Shown piece by piece: positions 10,290 to 22,231 of a DNA stretch of 64,000 nucleotides. Under the pieces are notes generated by a model. It made no database searches. It was not told where the DNA came from and worked only from the letters and a program-made list of their open reading frames with translations. The stretch lies in assembly GCA_020631735.1 (NCBI GenBank), contig CM036223.1, positions 6,238,191-6,302,190 on the forward strand. Direction: 5' to 3'. The number at the start of each line of letters is the position of its first letter. The stretch's first letter is position 1. This stretch comes from Saccharum officinarum. Lineage: Eukaryota > Streptophyta > Magnoliopsida > Poales > Poaceae. A program made the translations under genes and the position numbers.

Positions 10290-11480
10290 AGTCAATAGCC
10301 ACGCCAGAACGATCCTTTTTTCTTGCCTGACGTAGGCTGCTAGTGATTTGCAAAATAAAAAAAGGCCTAGAGCCAGCAGCTGCCAATGTCAGGCTTGACC
10401 ACATTGGGAGCCCAACAAAGGCAGCGCCGGCTCAAACAGCCAGAAGCCCAGGTAACAAAGAGATCAAGAGTAGCAAGTATGTCGTCCGGCCTTATATTGC
10501 CTTCGTGGGCTGCAATTGTATATGTCGCGTTCAGTTGGGGGAGTTGTTCAGAACCAGGAGGAGAAGCAACTTCAGGAAACTGGACGTCGACAACATTCGG
10601 ATCGTGGATCTCAGGAAGGGCCACCAGCGCGTGCACGTCCTGTTGATGATCAAGGCATGCAATGCTTTTTGGGTAGAAGCAGATGAAAATTCAAATGCGT
10701 TCAAATCATTGATGCAAAAAAGGAAGCCCATTGTCATTGGCATGCTCGTATCATAAAACGTCCTAAAGTAGCATCAAATGACATACACATGTCTGATATC
10801 CGGACAGCAGAAAGCAAAAACAGCAAATATGCTAATTATGTCGTCCAAAGGTTATTGTCTTCGTATGCCCTGCGCGTCGCACTCGTTTATTTTCTTTTTC
10901 AACCTGCTTTTCTATACTTGCGGTGCTGAATTGGTCCACGACAGTTTTCTGGACAGGAGGAACTTGGGCAATCTTTCTGCTTGGGGTCGTACTCGTCTTC
11001 TTTTAGTTGTAGCTCCCGATGCTACGTTTTCTCCCCTCCTGCAGATGCTGAATTTATGATCACTGTTTTCTTGGGTCTCCCTCTTTCCCACTAGGCGCAG
11101 AGGATGCTGGAGTTTCCTTCACGCTAGCCGCAGCAGCTGATGGCACTACTATCTCCACAGCGTCTAAATCACCATCTTTTCCATCCAGATTGGATTGTTC
11201 GCCAAGTACGCTTCCCTCTAAGTATCATCAACAGAAAATGATAGACCGCGGTTATTTGTGCACTCTGGAATAAGTTGTCTAGAATGAAAGATTTTAAATT
11301 GCAGTAAAAGCACATACCGTCATAGGTGTTGTGTATGAGTGCAAGCGTTTCTTGTTGCGATCAGAATGGAGAAGCTTCGTGCACATTTGTACCTAAAACG
11401 TTCTATGTTTCCTATACAAGTGTAATTTAGTGCATGTCACATAGGAAATTTTGTTTCATTTAGTATAAATTAGGAATAGA
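10290..11480. other. Unassigned stretch between BRX fragment and Ulp1-type gene
   Basis: A plus-strand ORF at 10343-10756 and a minus-strand ORF at 10367-10636 overlap each other; neither matches a family I know. The plus ORF contains FRKLDVDNIRIVDLRKGHQR and NAFWVEADENSNAFKSLMQK, which look protein-like, so a captured gene fragment is possible. From about 10900 to 11480 the minus strand may hold the 3' part of the Ulp1-type gene or the end of its element, but no terminal repeats could be assigned. Confidence 0.3.
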
Positions 11481-11494
11481 CAATAACTTTAAGA

Positions 11495-13145
11495 CTCACA
11501 TTTGTGAAATCATGCGCCATTTCTCTCCGTCCCATGCCAGAATATATTGTACTACAAATGCACCACATGAAATACTGCAACAGAACATAGACATAATTAA
11601 GTAGCAGCAGCGCACCATTAATATACAGAGAAAAGAAGAGTACCTGTCCTTTTGCTTTGGTATGTCGTCATAGGGAGTTGCGCAAGTTAATTGAATTTTC
11701 AAATTTCACCAAGTCCTTGTTGACCGAATAGTCGATGCATGCCTGTATGCCTTCCACCTAGTGTATTGGATGGTGACACACATGAGAAGTTTGATCTACC
11801 ATATTTTCTAGTACGTTCAATACGCAAATAGTTGGTACGTGATATGCAGAGGATCTGTACTTACCAATGACTTCTCTAGGCCTCTATCTCGCATTTGCAG
11901 AGATTCAAGGATTTGTACCTCTTTCTTTATAAAGTTGAGCACTAAGACACCCCAATGGTTTCCGTGAATATTCATTGGCGCGAAAACCTGAAAAAATTTT
12001 TTGTGAAAAAACTATTGAAGCATAACTAGAGTCGAAACAGGTAACATTTCTGAAATTTGATGAAAGCATGAGATAGCAACCAAGAAAAAAATAATTAAAA
12101 CAAAATCATTATTACGTACCAAATGTCTTCCTTCACATTTTTTTGGCAATTTCCAACTTCAAAGTATCACGTCCCATCGAAATATCTACCAGCAGTCGGG
12201 TATCGAACGTCCTAATATATGATCCTGATTGATTCTCCACGTTGCTGAACTCAACATAAGCATTTATGAGCTGCAAATGGCTGAGTTAGTACATAGTAGT
12301 AGTGTGCATGTTTAAACTGATAACATGGATCCGAAATGATATTACCTCATCTATTATAAATTGATCTTGTGACATTTCGGCGTAGTTGTTTTGCAGTAAG
12401 AATACAACCATTATATCTACAACTTCAGCGTAGTCGTAACTGGATGTTAGGAAGATGGCAGCTTCTTGGTCAGTGTTATCTATACTGAAATCAGTGTCGA
12501 TGACAGGCTCCCTTGGCTTGATATGTGTTGTAGGGGTCGCCTTGCTGCTCCGTGGTCTCCTCCATCGTGGAAACATTTGTTGGAGTGGGTCGGTCAGCAT
12601 ATATTGTATCCCACGTCTCGTGGAAACGGTTGGTTGACGGTTTTTTCCTGCAATTGGTGTTGTTTTGTTAGATTCGAGCATCAGACATGAACTAGTGATA
12701 GCTGAACTTGTGAAGATGCAATTACTTGAAAATGAGCAAATGTTGGATATGTTCAGCATGTGTAGATGAAGGCATAGGTTGATGAACATGTATAGGAGTA
12801 GACTGGTCAATAAGCATCCGCACTAGCTGATCGGAGTTCCTGTTTTTTTGACACATTGTTACTTGTTAGTGATTGAAGTATAGGGTAGCCACAATTAGTA
12901 CTACTATAATGTTAGTTACCTGGATCTGCTTATCCTTCCGTTCATTATCAGCTTGTAGCCTACTGACCATATCTTCTACCCTAGTGACCCTATCTTCTAG
13001 GCTTCTGTCGATTGTAAAATGAGCAAACTCCTTGTGTTCCAAAAATTGCTTCTTAAGTTCGTGTCCCATATCAAGAACCTTGCCCTCCAACTCCAAATCA
13101 AGCGCCATTCTAGTGCTTTTCTTCCAATGTTCATCGCTTTGCGCC
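11495..13145 (-). pseudogene. Ulp1-like C48 protease gene of a second transposon
   Basis: Reading the minus strand from 13145: a coiled-coil exon (MALDLELEGKVLDMGHELKK to ADNERKDKQIQ, 13108-12920), an exon with NNYAEMSQDQFIIDEV (about 12355), an exon AYVEFSNVENQSGSYIRTFD with LVDISMGRDTLKLEI (12270-12120), an exon FAPMNIHGNHWGVLVLNFIK with VQILESLQ (11990-11880), then DIPKQKD (about 11640) and SISCGAFVVQYILAWDGEKW (11578-11510). These give His (GNHWG), an acidic residue (ILES), Gln (PKQKD) and Cys (SCGAF) of a Ulp1/SENP-type peptidase separated by plausible introns. Similar genes are carried by plant CACTA and Kiddo/MULE-type elements. The upstream part is cut by a LINE at about 13150. The element's ends were not found, so its class is open. 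Confidence 0.65.
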
Positions 13146-13149
13146 TACA

Positions 13150-16100
13150 AAATTTTTTTTAGAAAGGCGGCAAGAGCTTTGCCGTATTTTTATTAGACGA
13201 GTAAAGAACGAAAAACAACAACGGTTACAACTGGTTCCGACCACTCTACTTTGACCACAACTATGAAAAGTACTAACGCTACTAACACAACCATGGCACG
13301 CAGGCCAGCATACTGAACCAAGAAACAGAGAAAACTCCAAATCTGAACTGAACCGGAACCGCTACTGATCGCTTCTTGTTGGAGATGTGGCCATATGGTA
13401 TTGTAGGATATCATCCTTGCAAAGTTGCGCTACTTGGTTTGGAGAAAGCGACTTATGTTGGAATGTTCTCCGATTGCGTTCCTTCCAGATATTCCACCAA
13501 AAATATAACATGATTCCATCTACTCTCCTCCTTTCTGTTTTGTCGAATTTGCCCGACATCTACGCCAGTAACCATGAATCGAACCCGACGTGCTCACAGA
13601 GTCGATCACCTCAAGGTTTAACCATCGTTTTAGGCAGGACCATACTAGCTGTGAGAATGGCAATCCTTGCATAAATGGTTTGGAGTTTCTGGCTCAATGT
13701 ACAGAGTTTGCAGGTCGGATCGCTGGGCCAGTTACGCTTGGCTAAATTGTTGGCGTAAGGATCTTCTTGTGGAGTAACGTCCAAGCAAAGAAGCGGCATT
13801 TAGGTTCAGTCCTCGCTCTCCAAATTGGCGTCAACTTTAACCTAGTAAAACTCCCCTCAAACTGAATAAGATAAGCACTCTTGGTTGTGTATTCTCCACT
13901 TGATGTCCATCGCCATTGGATTGTATCTTCTCTTATTTTCCTCTAAAAGCACCTCTTTTATAGCTTCCCAAAGTGCAACGTATTCATGTATCTCCTGGGT
14001 TGTTTGCAATGGCAAGATGTTTGCAATCCATCTATTCTTTGTATTGCGTCGTGCACTGTTATTTCTTCCTCATTGATTTCTTAAAAAGACTTGGGGCCAT
14101 GGATTTAGGTGTTTTCCATCGATCCAGGAGGATGACCAGAAGCTGGCGGTCTTCCCATCGCCTATTGTTACTATCGTTGATGCCGCAAAAAGCTCGCAGT
14201 CGCGTCCATCACATGGAAGATCAAGTTCGCACCATGCCCTTTCCTTGTGTTTCCACTGGAACCATAACCATCTTAGTCTCAACGCCCTCGCAAAACGCTC
14301 CAAGTCTAACACTCCTAGCCCTCCTTTTATTTTTGGGCGACAGACTGTTGGCCAGTTTACCATTGAATGGCCACCGTAGACCTTGTCCGGTGTTTCCCCT
14401 CTCCATAGGAAGCTCCTTCTTAAACGGTCAATTTTACGTATCAACCATTTATGTTCTGGAAGGCTTCATGTGGTAAATGGGCTGTGATGAAAGGACAGTC
14501 TTTACTAACGTCTCTCTTCCTGCCGTAGAGAGAAATTTGCCTTTCCATCCCGGCAAACGAGCTCCTATTCTGTCAATTAATGGTTGCACCTCAATTCTTC
14601 TCAGCTTCCGAATGTGAAGAGGAGCCCTAGATATTCCCTAGGAATTTGCAAATCTTGCACGGGAAGTTATGTAGAAGCTGTGAAACCGCCGTGGTGTCTA
14701 GCTGAATTGGAAAATTTCCGTTTTCGAGATATTTATTTTGAGTCCCGAGCACTCTCCGAAAGAACGTCAATATCTTTAGTAGTCGATCTAGTTCGTCGTC
14801 GACGACGGCTCTGCAAAAATGGCTGCGTCATCCGCATATAGTGAGCACCTAAGTCTGGCCGCCTTTGTAAAATGGGTTTAAGAACACCTTTCTGTGCCGC
14901 CATTTCGATAATACGCTGAAGAGGCTCTATGGCCAAAATGAACAGGAGTGGTGATAAGGGATTGCCCTGCCTTAATCCTCTTGCATGTTTTATCCCCCTT
15001 GTCGGTTGCCCATTTACTAGGACTCTTGATGAAGCCGAGCCCAGTAAAGCTGCAATCCAGTCTCTCCACTTGCGCTAAACCCCAGCGCTTGCATGACTTT
15101 CTAATAGAAAAGACCAACCAATGGAATCGAATGCTTTGGAGATGTCAAGCTTTATGAAGAGGACCGACTTTTTCTTTCGATGGAGGAGTTGGATAACTCT
15201 CTGCGCATAAATAAAGTTTCATGAATACATCTTTTCTTGATGAATGCATTTTGTGCACATGACACCAGCCCGTTCATACGCGGGGCAAGCCTATTTGCAA
15301 GGATTTTGGTGATGATCTTAGCCACACTGTTGATAAGGCTGATCGGCCTATAATCCGAAATGGTGGCTGCCATCTGTTCTTGGGCAGGAGCACAATGTTT
15401 GCCTCGTTGACAAGGATCAGTTTTGCCGTCCGATGTGAGTAAAAACTTAAGATCGCCTGTGTTAGGTCAGCCTTTATGATCGTCCAACATTTCTTGTAGA
15501 ATAGGCCTATGAAACCATCCGGCCCTGGCGATTTTTCAGCAGGCATCTCTTTGATGACCATCGCAATCTCCTTCTTGTGTGAATGGGCATCTAATTCATC
15601 CAGGTTATGTACGTACCCTAGCTCGTCCCAATTAATAGCCTTAGTTCTTGAGTCTGGTGTCCCCATAACGAGAAAGAAATGCGTGGTGTATCAGATTGGC
15701 CTTCTCCTCTTGCAGTACCACTATCCCCACGTGACCAGCAAGGGATGGGATGTAAACTTTTCTTCCTTCTTGCATTAGCGTGCAGTGTAAAAAATTTTGT
15801 GTTGAATCCCCTTTCCTCATCCACGTTAGACGTGAATGTTGTCTCGCCCTTGTTTTTGGATTGATGCTAACCCTAGTGCCTTGTTTTTTATACCGTTTGA
15901 AAACCAATTCATCCTGTGTTAGAGTTCTTGATTCTTGTGCCCTTTCCAAATTTGCTAGAGTAATGTTGAGGATGGCCCAGCGCACTTTCCAGTCATTGAA
16001 GTTTTTTCTTCTCCATAGTTTCAAAACCTTTGCAGTTCGCAACAGTTTAACATGAACCCGGAGTATAGCATCCTGGGTATTCACCGGCTTGTCCCAAACC

Positions 16101-16436
16101 TCTTTGTCCGTCTCCAGGAAACCTGGCCAGCTTGGCCAGTGAGATTCAAACCTGAATCCCCTATAAAAATCCATGTTGACATCACCCTGCAAGTATAATG
16201 GACAATGATCGGATCCTAGTGATGCCAGGGCCTGTAGATGCGTCCGTGGGAAATAACCAGCCACTCAGAAGATACAAAGACGTGGTCGATCTTTGTCATC
16301 GTGGGAGACTATTGATCATTGCTCTAGGTGTATTTTTTTCCCCTGCAGTTCAATTGGGACAAGTAGTAGGTTGTCGATTGCAGATTTGAAGGCATTGAGT
16401 AGCGGTAGATTTAGCCGGCCATTATTTTTTATCCTG
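13150..16436 (-). mobile_element. L1-type LINE, 5' end lost in the gap
   Basis: A minus-strand non-LTR retrotransposon enters from the 16437 gap and ends at about 13150 with an A-rich tail (TTTCTAAAAAAAA on the minus strand). ORF2 pieces in order: end of the endonuclease domain (LGSDHCPL, about 16215), linker, reverse transcriptase (MPAEKSPGPDGFIGLFYKK near 15530, YRPISLINSVAKIITKILAN near 15350, catalytic YADD at 14827-14838), zinc-binding zf-RVT region (FLWRGETPDKVYGGHSMVNW near 14400, then SDPTCKLC near 13720) and a C-terminal tail. Several frame changes and an early stop make it inactive. It is inserted in the Ulp1-type gene, interrupting the upstream part of the coiled-coil exon. Confidence 0.88.
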
Positions 16437-16536
16437 NNNNNNNNNNNNNNNNNNNNNNNNNNNNNNNNNNNNNNNNNNNNNNNNNNNNNNNNNNNNNNNN
16501 NNNNNNNNNNNNNNNNNNNNNNNNNNNNNNNNNNNN
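16437..16536. other. Assembly gap (100 N)
   Basis: Exactly 100 N bases, the conventional size for a gap of unknown length. Sequence to the right starts abruptly inside a flotillin fragment that also occurs on the right contig near 44714. Confidence 0.99.
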
Positions 16537-16777
16537 GTACAACCCGTCGTCGATCATCAGGTAAGTCGCGCAGCGCGTGGTAGTTGCTGATGCAAGAACC
16601 CGCAGCATGGACGCCACGTAGTCTGCCTTGGCCTTGCCCACCGTGCTAGGGACTCTGCTCCTTCTGCTTGGCGTCCTCGGCCAACTTCTGCTCGTAGAAC
16701 TGCACATCGGCCTGTGCCTTGCGGGACCCCGCTGCCTTCTACTGCTCGTACAGCTTCGCCTCTGCGGACTTCTGCCG
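16537..16777 (-). pseudogene. Flotillin C-terminal fragment (redundant copy)
   Basis: The minus-strand complement of this stretch equals 44474-44714 with a few single-base differences. It encodes part of the flotillin coiled coil and the segment before the LMIDDG motif. It starts at the gap edge, so it is truncated only by the contig end. See the entry at 44474 for the description. Confidence 0.8.
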
Positions 16778-17473
16778 GCTGTGACGTCCACACCAACATC
16801 ATCAGCCTCGGCCACTTGACGAAGGCGGCTGCGACGTCCACACCCAAGGACGGCGTCCTTCGGATCCATGACGACAAGGGCGCTTGATCGCTGCGAGTCC
16901 AGTGCTCGGCGAACCGGTTGTACCTGCTACGCGTCAAGATTGGGCGACCACTTTGCCTGGTTGCACGTGCTAGCGACCGCGCGTGGCTGTGGCATGAGCG
17001 CTATGGTCATCTACACTTCGACGCCTCGCGCAAGCTCGAGCAGTGGGGCATGGTGCACGGGCTGCCCGACATTGAGCACGTCACCAGCTCTGCGCTGACT
17101 GTGTCACCACCAAGCTGAAGAGGAGACCGTTCCCGTCGTAGGCGAAGCGGCGGGCGGAGGGGCTGCTGGACTTGGTCCATGGCGATCTGTGCGGCCCAAT
17201 CACGCCGGTCACACCTGGCGGTAACAATATTTCCTTCTGCTGGTTGATGACAAGAGCAGGTACATGTGGGTGGCGCTGCTCGCTGCAAGAGCGACACCCT
17301 GTCGCCATCAAAAAATTCCAGGCGAAGGTGGTGGTGGAGACAGACCGGCGTCTGCGTGTTCTGCGCACTGGACAACGGGTGAGTTCACCTCTGTTGCGTT
17401 CGAGGAGTACTGCACCGAGCACGGCGTCGAGAGGCAGAAGACGGCGCCGTACACGCTGCAACAGACAGCGCCC
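16778..17473 (+). pseudogene. Copia integrase fragment (redundant copy)
   Basis: Plus-strand reading gives the pre-integrase segment (HERYGHLHFDASRKLEQWGM) and the integrase core start (LVHGDLCGPITPVTPGG). It is the reverse complement of 43778-44473. Single-base gaps relative to that copy break the frame at several places, for example GGTAACAATATT here against GGTAAGCAATATT there, and CTGCAAGAGC against CTGCCAAGAGC. The fragment ends at the same array boundary as in the right contig. Confidence 0.8.
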
Positions 17474-17639
17474 GATTCGCGCCGCCCGAGCTGGCCGACT
17501 GCGCGGCCCTAGGCCCCGACCATGGCCGTGTCGCCCGGTGAGCTCGAGATAGAGAGAGGGAGTTTGAGCTTTGTGGGAGCTTAGAAGAGAGGTGGTGGTG
17601 GGACATTTTTTAAACACCTCGACCTCTTGCGTCCAAATT

Positions 17640-17800
17640 AAAAGGCCTATTCGTTCTCCAATGCCAGAAAATCCATACCGCGCCACAAGTTCAGGCTTTC
17701 TTCAAAGCGTCCACGTACACCGGTACACGGTGGTGGGCGACGGACGGGACACACCGTTCTGGGTCGACAAATGGATACAAGGAGAATCAGTCCTGGACAT
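17640..17800 (+). mobile_element. LINE fragment, part 1 (split by copia insertion)
   Basis: The reading YTVVGDGRDTPFWVDKWIQG, then ESVLD, is the conserved segment between the reverse transcriptase and zf-RVT domain of plant L1 elements. It continues at 22232 after the copia element: the codons for D-I-A-P-N are reformed if the copia element and one target copy are removed. The upstream boundary is uncertain; the 17474-17640 stretch is unassigned. Confidence 0.75.
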
Positions 17801-18074
17801 TGTTGGAGTTGTTCCAAATTCACTGCAAGATATAGGCCAGGCTTCTGACGGAGCGTAGCGGTACATATATACCCTTGTTAGGGTTTCTTGGAGACTTGAT
17901 TCTCTTGTAAGCCGCCACAAGCGTGTAACCCAAAACTCTTGAGATAGTGAGATTATTGCTGGCTGGTGCCCGTGGTTTTTCCCCTTCGCATTGGAGGGGT
18001 TTTCCACGTTAAATCGTGTGTCTCCGCTGTGATTGATTTCATTTTACTTCATATTCCATACGTCGTTGATAACA
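17801..18074 (+). repeat. 5' LTR of copia element (274 bp)
   Basis: Starts TGTTGGAGTTGTTCC and ends GTTGATAACA. It contains TACATATATACCC as a possible TATA region. Compared with the 3' LTR it lacks 38 bp after GACGGAGCG, probably by deletion between short GAGCG repeats. Confidence 0.9.
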
Positions 18075-18107
18075 AGTGGTATCGGAGCTTCGGTTGCTGT
18101 AGGGTTC

Positions 18108-21100
18108 ATGACGACGTCGATGAAGTTCGATCTTCCGCTGCTGAACTACGACACGCGGTTCTCGCTATGGCAAGTCAAGATGCGGGGAATTCTGGCGCAG
18201 ACTCATGACTACGATGAGGCGCTGGATAAATTCGGCAAGAGTAAAGCCAATTGGACTCCTGAGGAGATCCGCAAGGATCAGAAGGCTCTCGCCCTAATTC
18301 AGTTACATCTTCATAATGATATTTTGCAGGAGTGTTTGAAAGAGAAAACTGCTGCAGAACTATGGCTGAAACTGGAATCGATCTGTATGTGCAAGGATCT
18401 AACCAGTAAGATGCAGATGAAGATGAAGCTGTTCACTCTGAAGATGAAGGAGGAGGATTCGGTGATGACCCACATCGCTGAATTCAAGAAGATCGTGGCC
18501 GACCTAGTGTCGATGGAGGTAAAGTATGATGATGAGGACTTAGGTCTTCTACTGTTATGTTCTTTGCCAAATTCGTATGCAAATTTTCGTGACACCATAC
18601 TTTTGAGCCGTGATGAACTAACCCTAAAGGAAGTTTATGAGGCTCTCCAGTCTAAGGAGAAGATGAAAGTTATGGTGCAGCATGACGGAACATCGTCCTC
18701 AAAGGGCGAAGTTTTGCATGTGAGAGGCAGAACTGATAACAGATCCTCATATGATAGCAATGATGGTAGAAAGAACTATGAGAGGAGAGGTCGTTCAAAG
18801 TCCAAGCCGCATGGTAATAAAAAGTTCTGTGTTTATTGCAAACTGACAAATCATAATGTTAAGGATTGCAGAAAAGTACAGAATAAGGAGAAGAGAAAAA
18901 ATAAGTCGGCTGGTAAGGTCTCTGTTGCTGCTGCTGCGTCTGATGATGATTCTGGAGATTGTCTGGTAGTGCTTGCTGGTTGTGTTGCTGGTCATGATGA
19001 ATGGATTCTAGATTCCGCATGTTCGTTTCATATTTGCACTAACAGAAATTGGTTTAGTTCATATAAGTCTATGCAGAAAGGGGATGTTGTGCGGATGGGA
19101 GATGATAACCCATGTGACATCGTGGGGATTGGATCAGTTCAGATCAAGACTGATGATGGCATGACACGCACGCTGAAAAACGTCAGGTATATACCAGGGA
19201 TGTCTAGGAATCTTATCTCATTAAGCACACTTGATGCAGAAGGTTATAAATATTCCGGTTCAGATGGTATTCTGAAGGTATCAAAAGGTTCTCTTGTCTG
19301 TTTGAAAGGTGATCTTAATTCTGCAAAGTTATATGTCCTTAGAGGGTGTACTTTACATGGTTCTGATTCCGCTGCTGTTGTTGTTACTAATGATGAACCT
19401 AGTAAAACTAACCTTTGGCACATGCATTTGGGACATATGAGTCACCATGGTATGGCATATTTGATGAAGAGAAACCTACTGAAAGGCTGCACTTCTAGTA
19501 AGATCAAGTTTTGTGAGCATTGCATTTTCGGCAAGCATAAGAGGGTACAGTTCAACACTTCTATTCACACCACCAAAGATACTCTTGATTATGTTCATGC
19601 TGATTTATGGGGTCCTTCTAAGAAACCCTCACTAGGTGGTGCTCGTTACATGCTTACAATTATTGATGATTATTCTAGAAGGGTTTGGCCTTATTTTCTA
19701 AAACAGAAAGATGATACTTTTGCTGCGTTTAAGAACTGGAAAGTAATGATAGAAAGACAAACTGAAAGAAAGGTAAAATTGCTTCGTACTGATAATGGTG
19801 GAGAATTTTGTTCGTATGCCTTTAATGATTATTGCAGATAAGAAGACATTGTTAGGCATCACACCATACCCCATACTCCACAACAGAATGGTGTGGTAGA
19901 ACGGATGAACAGAACCATTATCTCCAAGGCCCGTTGCATGTTGTCTCATGCAAGGATGAGCAAGCGTTTTTGGGCTAAAGCTGCTAATATTGCCTGTTAC
20001 TTGATAAACAGGTCACCTTCTATTCCACTAAATAAGAAAACTCCTATTGAGGTATGGTCTGGTACACCTGCTGATTATTCACAGTTAAAAGTTTTTGGAT
20101 GCACTGCTTATGCTCATGTTGACAATGAAAAATTAGAGCCTAGAGCTGTTAAGTGTCTTTTCCTTGGTTATGGTTCGGGAATCAAAGGCTATAAATTGTG
20201 GAATCCTGAAACAGGGAAGACTTTTATGAGCAGGAGTGTTGTATTCAATGAATCTGTGATGTTTACTGACAGTTTGCCCTCAGATCATGTTCCAGAAAAA
20301 GAGCTGCAGAGTATGCGCATACAGGTGGAGCATGTTGATGATGATATAGGTGTGCAGGTGGAGCCTGCTGATGAGCAGGATGACCATAATAATGATGTTG
20401 CTGATGATGATGCTCATGATGATGTTCAGCAAACTCCTCCTATTTTGCAGCTACAGGAGGTAGGTTTATCTCCAAGCGAGCCTCCAAAGTATAAGGCAAG
20501 GTTAGTTGCAAAAGGCTATAGTCAAATTCCGGGTGTTGACACAGTTCAATTCGTACTTTCTTAAGTATTGTTGTTTCACATGATCTTGAGCTTGAGCAGT
20601 TAGATGTGAAGATTGCGTTTTTGCATGGAGAGCTAGGGGAGGACATATACATGGACCAACCGGAAGGGTTCATACTGCCTGACAAGGAAAAATATGTGTG
20701 CAAGTTGAAGCGCTCCTTGTATGATTTGAAACAGTCCCCTCGTCAGTGGAACAAGAGGTTTGATTCATTTATGTTGTCACACAGTTTCAAAAGATCTAAA
20801 TATGATAGTTGTGTTTACATCAAGCATGTTAATGGATCACTTATATATTTGCTGTTATATGTTGATGATATGCTGATTGCTGCCAAGAGCAAGATTGAAA
20901 TCACTAAGTTAAAGAAGTTGTTAAGTAGTGAGTTTGATATGAAAGATCTTGGTAGCGCTAAGAAAATTCTTGGTATGAAAATTAGTAGAGACAGAAAATC
21001 TGGTTTGCTATTTCTTAGTCAATAAAATTATATCAAGAAAGTTCTTCAGCGTTTCAACATGCAAAATGCTAAGGCTGTTAGTACCCCTATTGCACCTCAC

Positions 21101-21817
21101 TTTAAGTTGTCAGCTGCTCAGTGTCCTAGTACAGATGCAGAGATTGAGTACATGTCAAGGGTTCCTTATTCTAGTGCTGTTGGGTCTTTGATGTATGCCA
21201 TAGTTTGCTCTCGTCCAGATTTGTCATATGCTATGAGTCTTGTTAGTAGATATATGTCTAATCCTGGCAAAGAACATTGGAGGGCAGTTCAGTGGATTTT
21301 CAGGTACCTCAGAGGCGCAGCAGATTCCTGTTTGAAGTTTGGAAGAACTGACAAGGGTCTCATTGGTTATGTGGATTCTGATTATGCTGCTGATCTAGAC
21401 AGGCGAAGATCAATTACTGGTTTTGTGTTTACTGTTGGCAGTTGTGTTGTGAGTTGGAGGGCTACGTTACAGTCTGTTGTTGCTTTGTCTACTACTGAAG
21501 CAGAATATATGGCTATTTGTGAAGCGTGCAAAGAATTGATATGGTTGAAAGGTTTGTACGCTGAACTCAGTGGAATTGAATCTTGCATAAGTTTGCACTG
21601 TGATAGTCAAAGTGCAATTTACCTCACTAAAGATCAGATGTTCCATGAGAGAACTAAGCATATAGATATCAAGTATCATTTTGTGTGAGATGTGATTGAA
21701 GAAGGTAAGCTAAAGGTATGCAAGATTAGTACTCATGATAATCCTGCTGATATGATGACAAAGCCTGTTCCTGTTGCTAAGTTTGAGTTATGCTCAAGCT
21801 TAGTTGGTTTAATTGAA
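18108..21817 (+). pseudogene. Copia gag-pol polyprotein, broken
   Basis: From ATG 18108 (MTTSMKFDLPLLNYDTRFSL) the gag region leads to a CCHC zinc knuckle (CVYCKLTNHNVKDC, about 18825), protease (ILDSACSFH, with DSA in place of the common DSG), pre-integrase (HMHLGHMSHHG and CEHCIFGKHK) and integrase core (YVHADLWGPS, LLRTDNGGEF). A TAA stop at 19839-19841 cuts integrase; reading resumes with HTPQQNGVVERMNRT. The RT N terminus is deleted: KARLVAKGYSQIPGVDTVQF meets a stop near 20563 and the expected segment leading to the first catalytic Asp region is missing. RT continues with QLDVKIAFLHGELGEDIYMD and the active site YVDDM (near 20863), has another stop at 21023, and RNase H (STTEAEYMAICEACKELIWL) has a stop near 21686. 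Both the middle-contig and right-contig copies share these stops. Confidence 0.88.
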
Positions 21818-21919
21818 TAGTCCAAGAGACTATTGTTGGCACCAGTGATTTTCTATCTTTGTTGTTCAGGATGATGGGTTGATTTATGATACAAGATGAA
21901 TTTGTCTCAAGGTGGAGTT

Positions 21920-22231
21920 TGTTGGAGTTGTTCCAAATTCACTGCAAGATATAGGCCAGGCTTCTGACGGAGCGAAGCGGAGGCCCGTAAAAGGCGAAGG
22001 CTGGGCCGGAGCGTACGGTACATATATACCCTTGTTAGGGTTTCTTGGAGACTTGATTCTCTTGTAAGCCGCCGCAGGCGTGTAACCCAAAACTCTTGAG
22101 ATAGTGAGATTGTTGCTGGCTGGTGCCCGTGGTTTTTCCCCTTCGCATTGGAGGGGTTTTCCACGTTAAATCGTGTGTCTCCGCTGTGATTGATTTCGTT
22201 TTACTTCATATTTCATACGTCGTTGATAACA
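21920..22231 (+). repeat. 3' LTR of copia element (312 bp)
   Basis: Same start and end as the 5' LTR, preceded by a purine tract (AAGGTGGAG). It includes the 38-bp stretch absent from the 5' LTR (GAAGCGGAGGCCCG region). Confidence 0.88.

Larger units (their letters stand above)
17801..22231 (+). mobile_element. Copia LTR retrotransposon, 4,431 bp, nested in a LINE
   Basis: The 5' LTR (17801-18074, TGTTGG...AACA) is followed by a primer-binding site TGGTATCGGAGC (18077 onwards), which matches initiator Met-tRNA with one difference. The internal region encodes gag, protease, integrase, RT and RNase H in copia order. The 3' LTR is 21920-22231. Flanks are GACAT on the left and TACAT on the right, a 4-of-5 match to a 5-bp target duplication. 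The element carries stop codons and a deletion at the start of RT, so it is non-autonomous. The LTRs differ by a 38-bp indel and about five substitutions, pointing to a moderately old insertion. Confidence 0.92.

Noticed and set aside
16293..16583. ORF spanning the first gap
   Set aside because: It consists partly of N bases and joins unrelated contigs.
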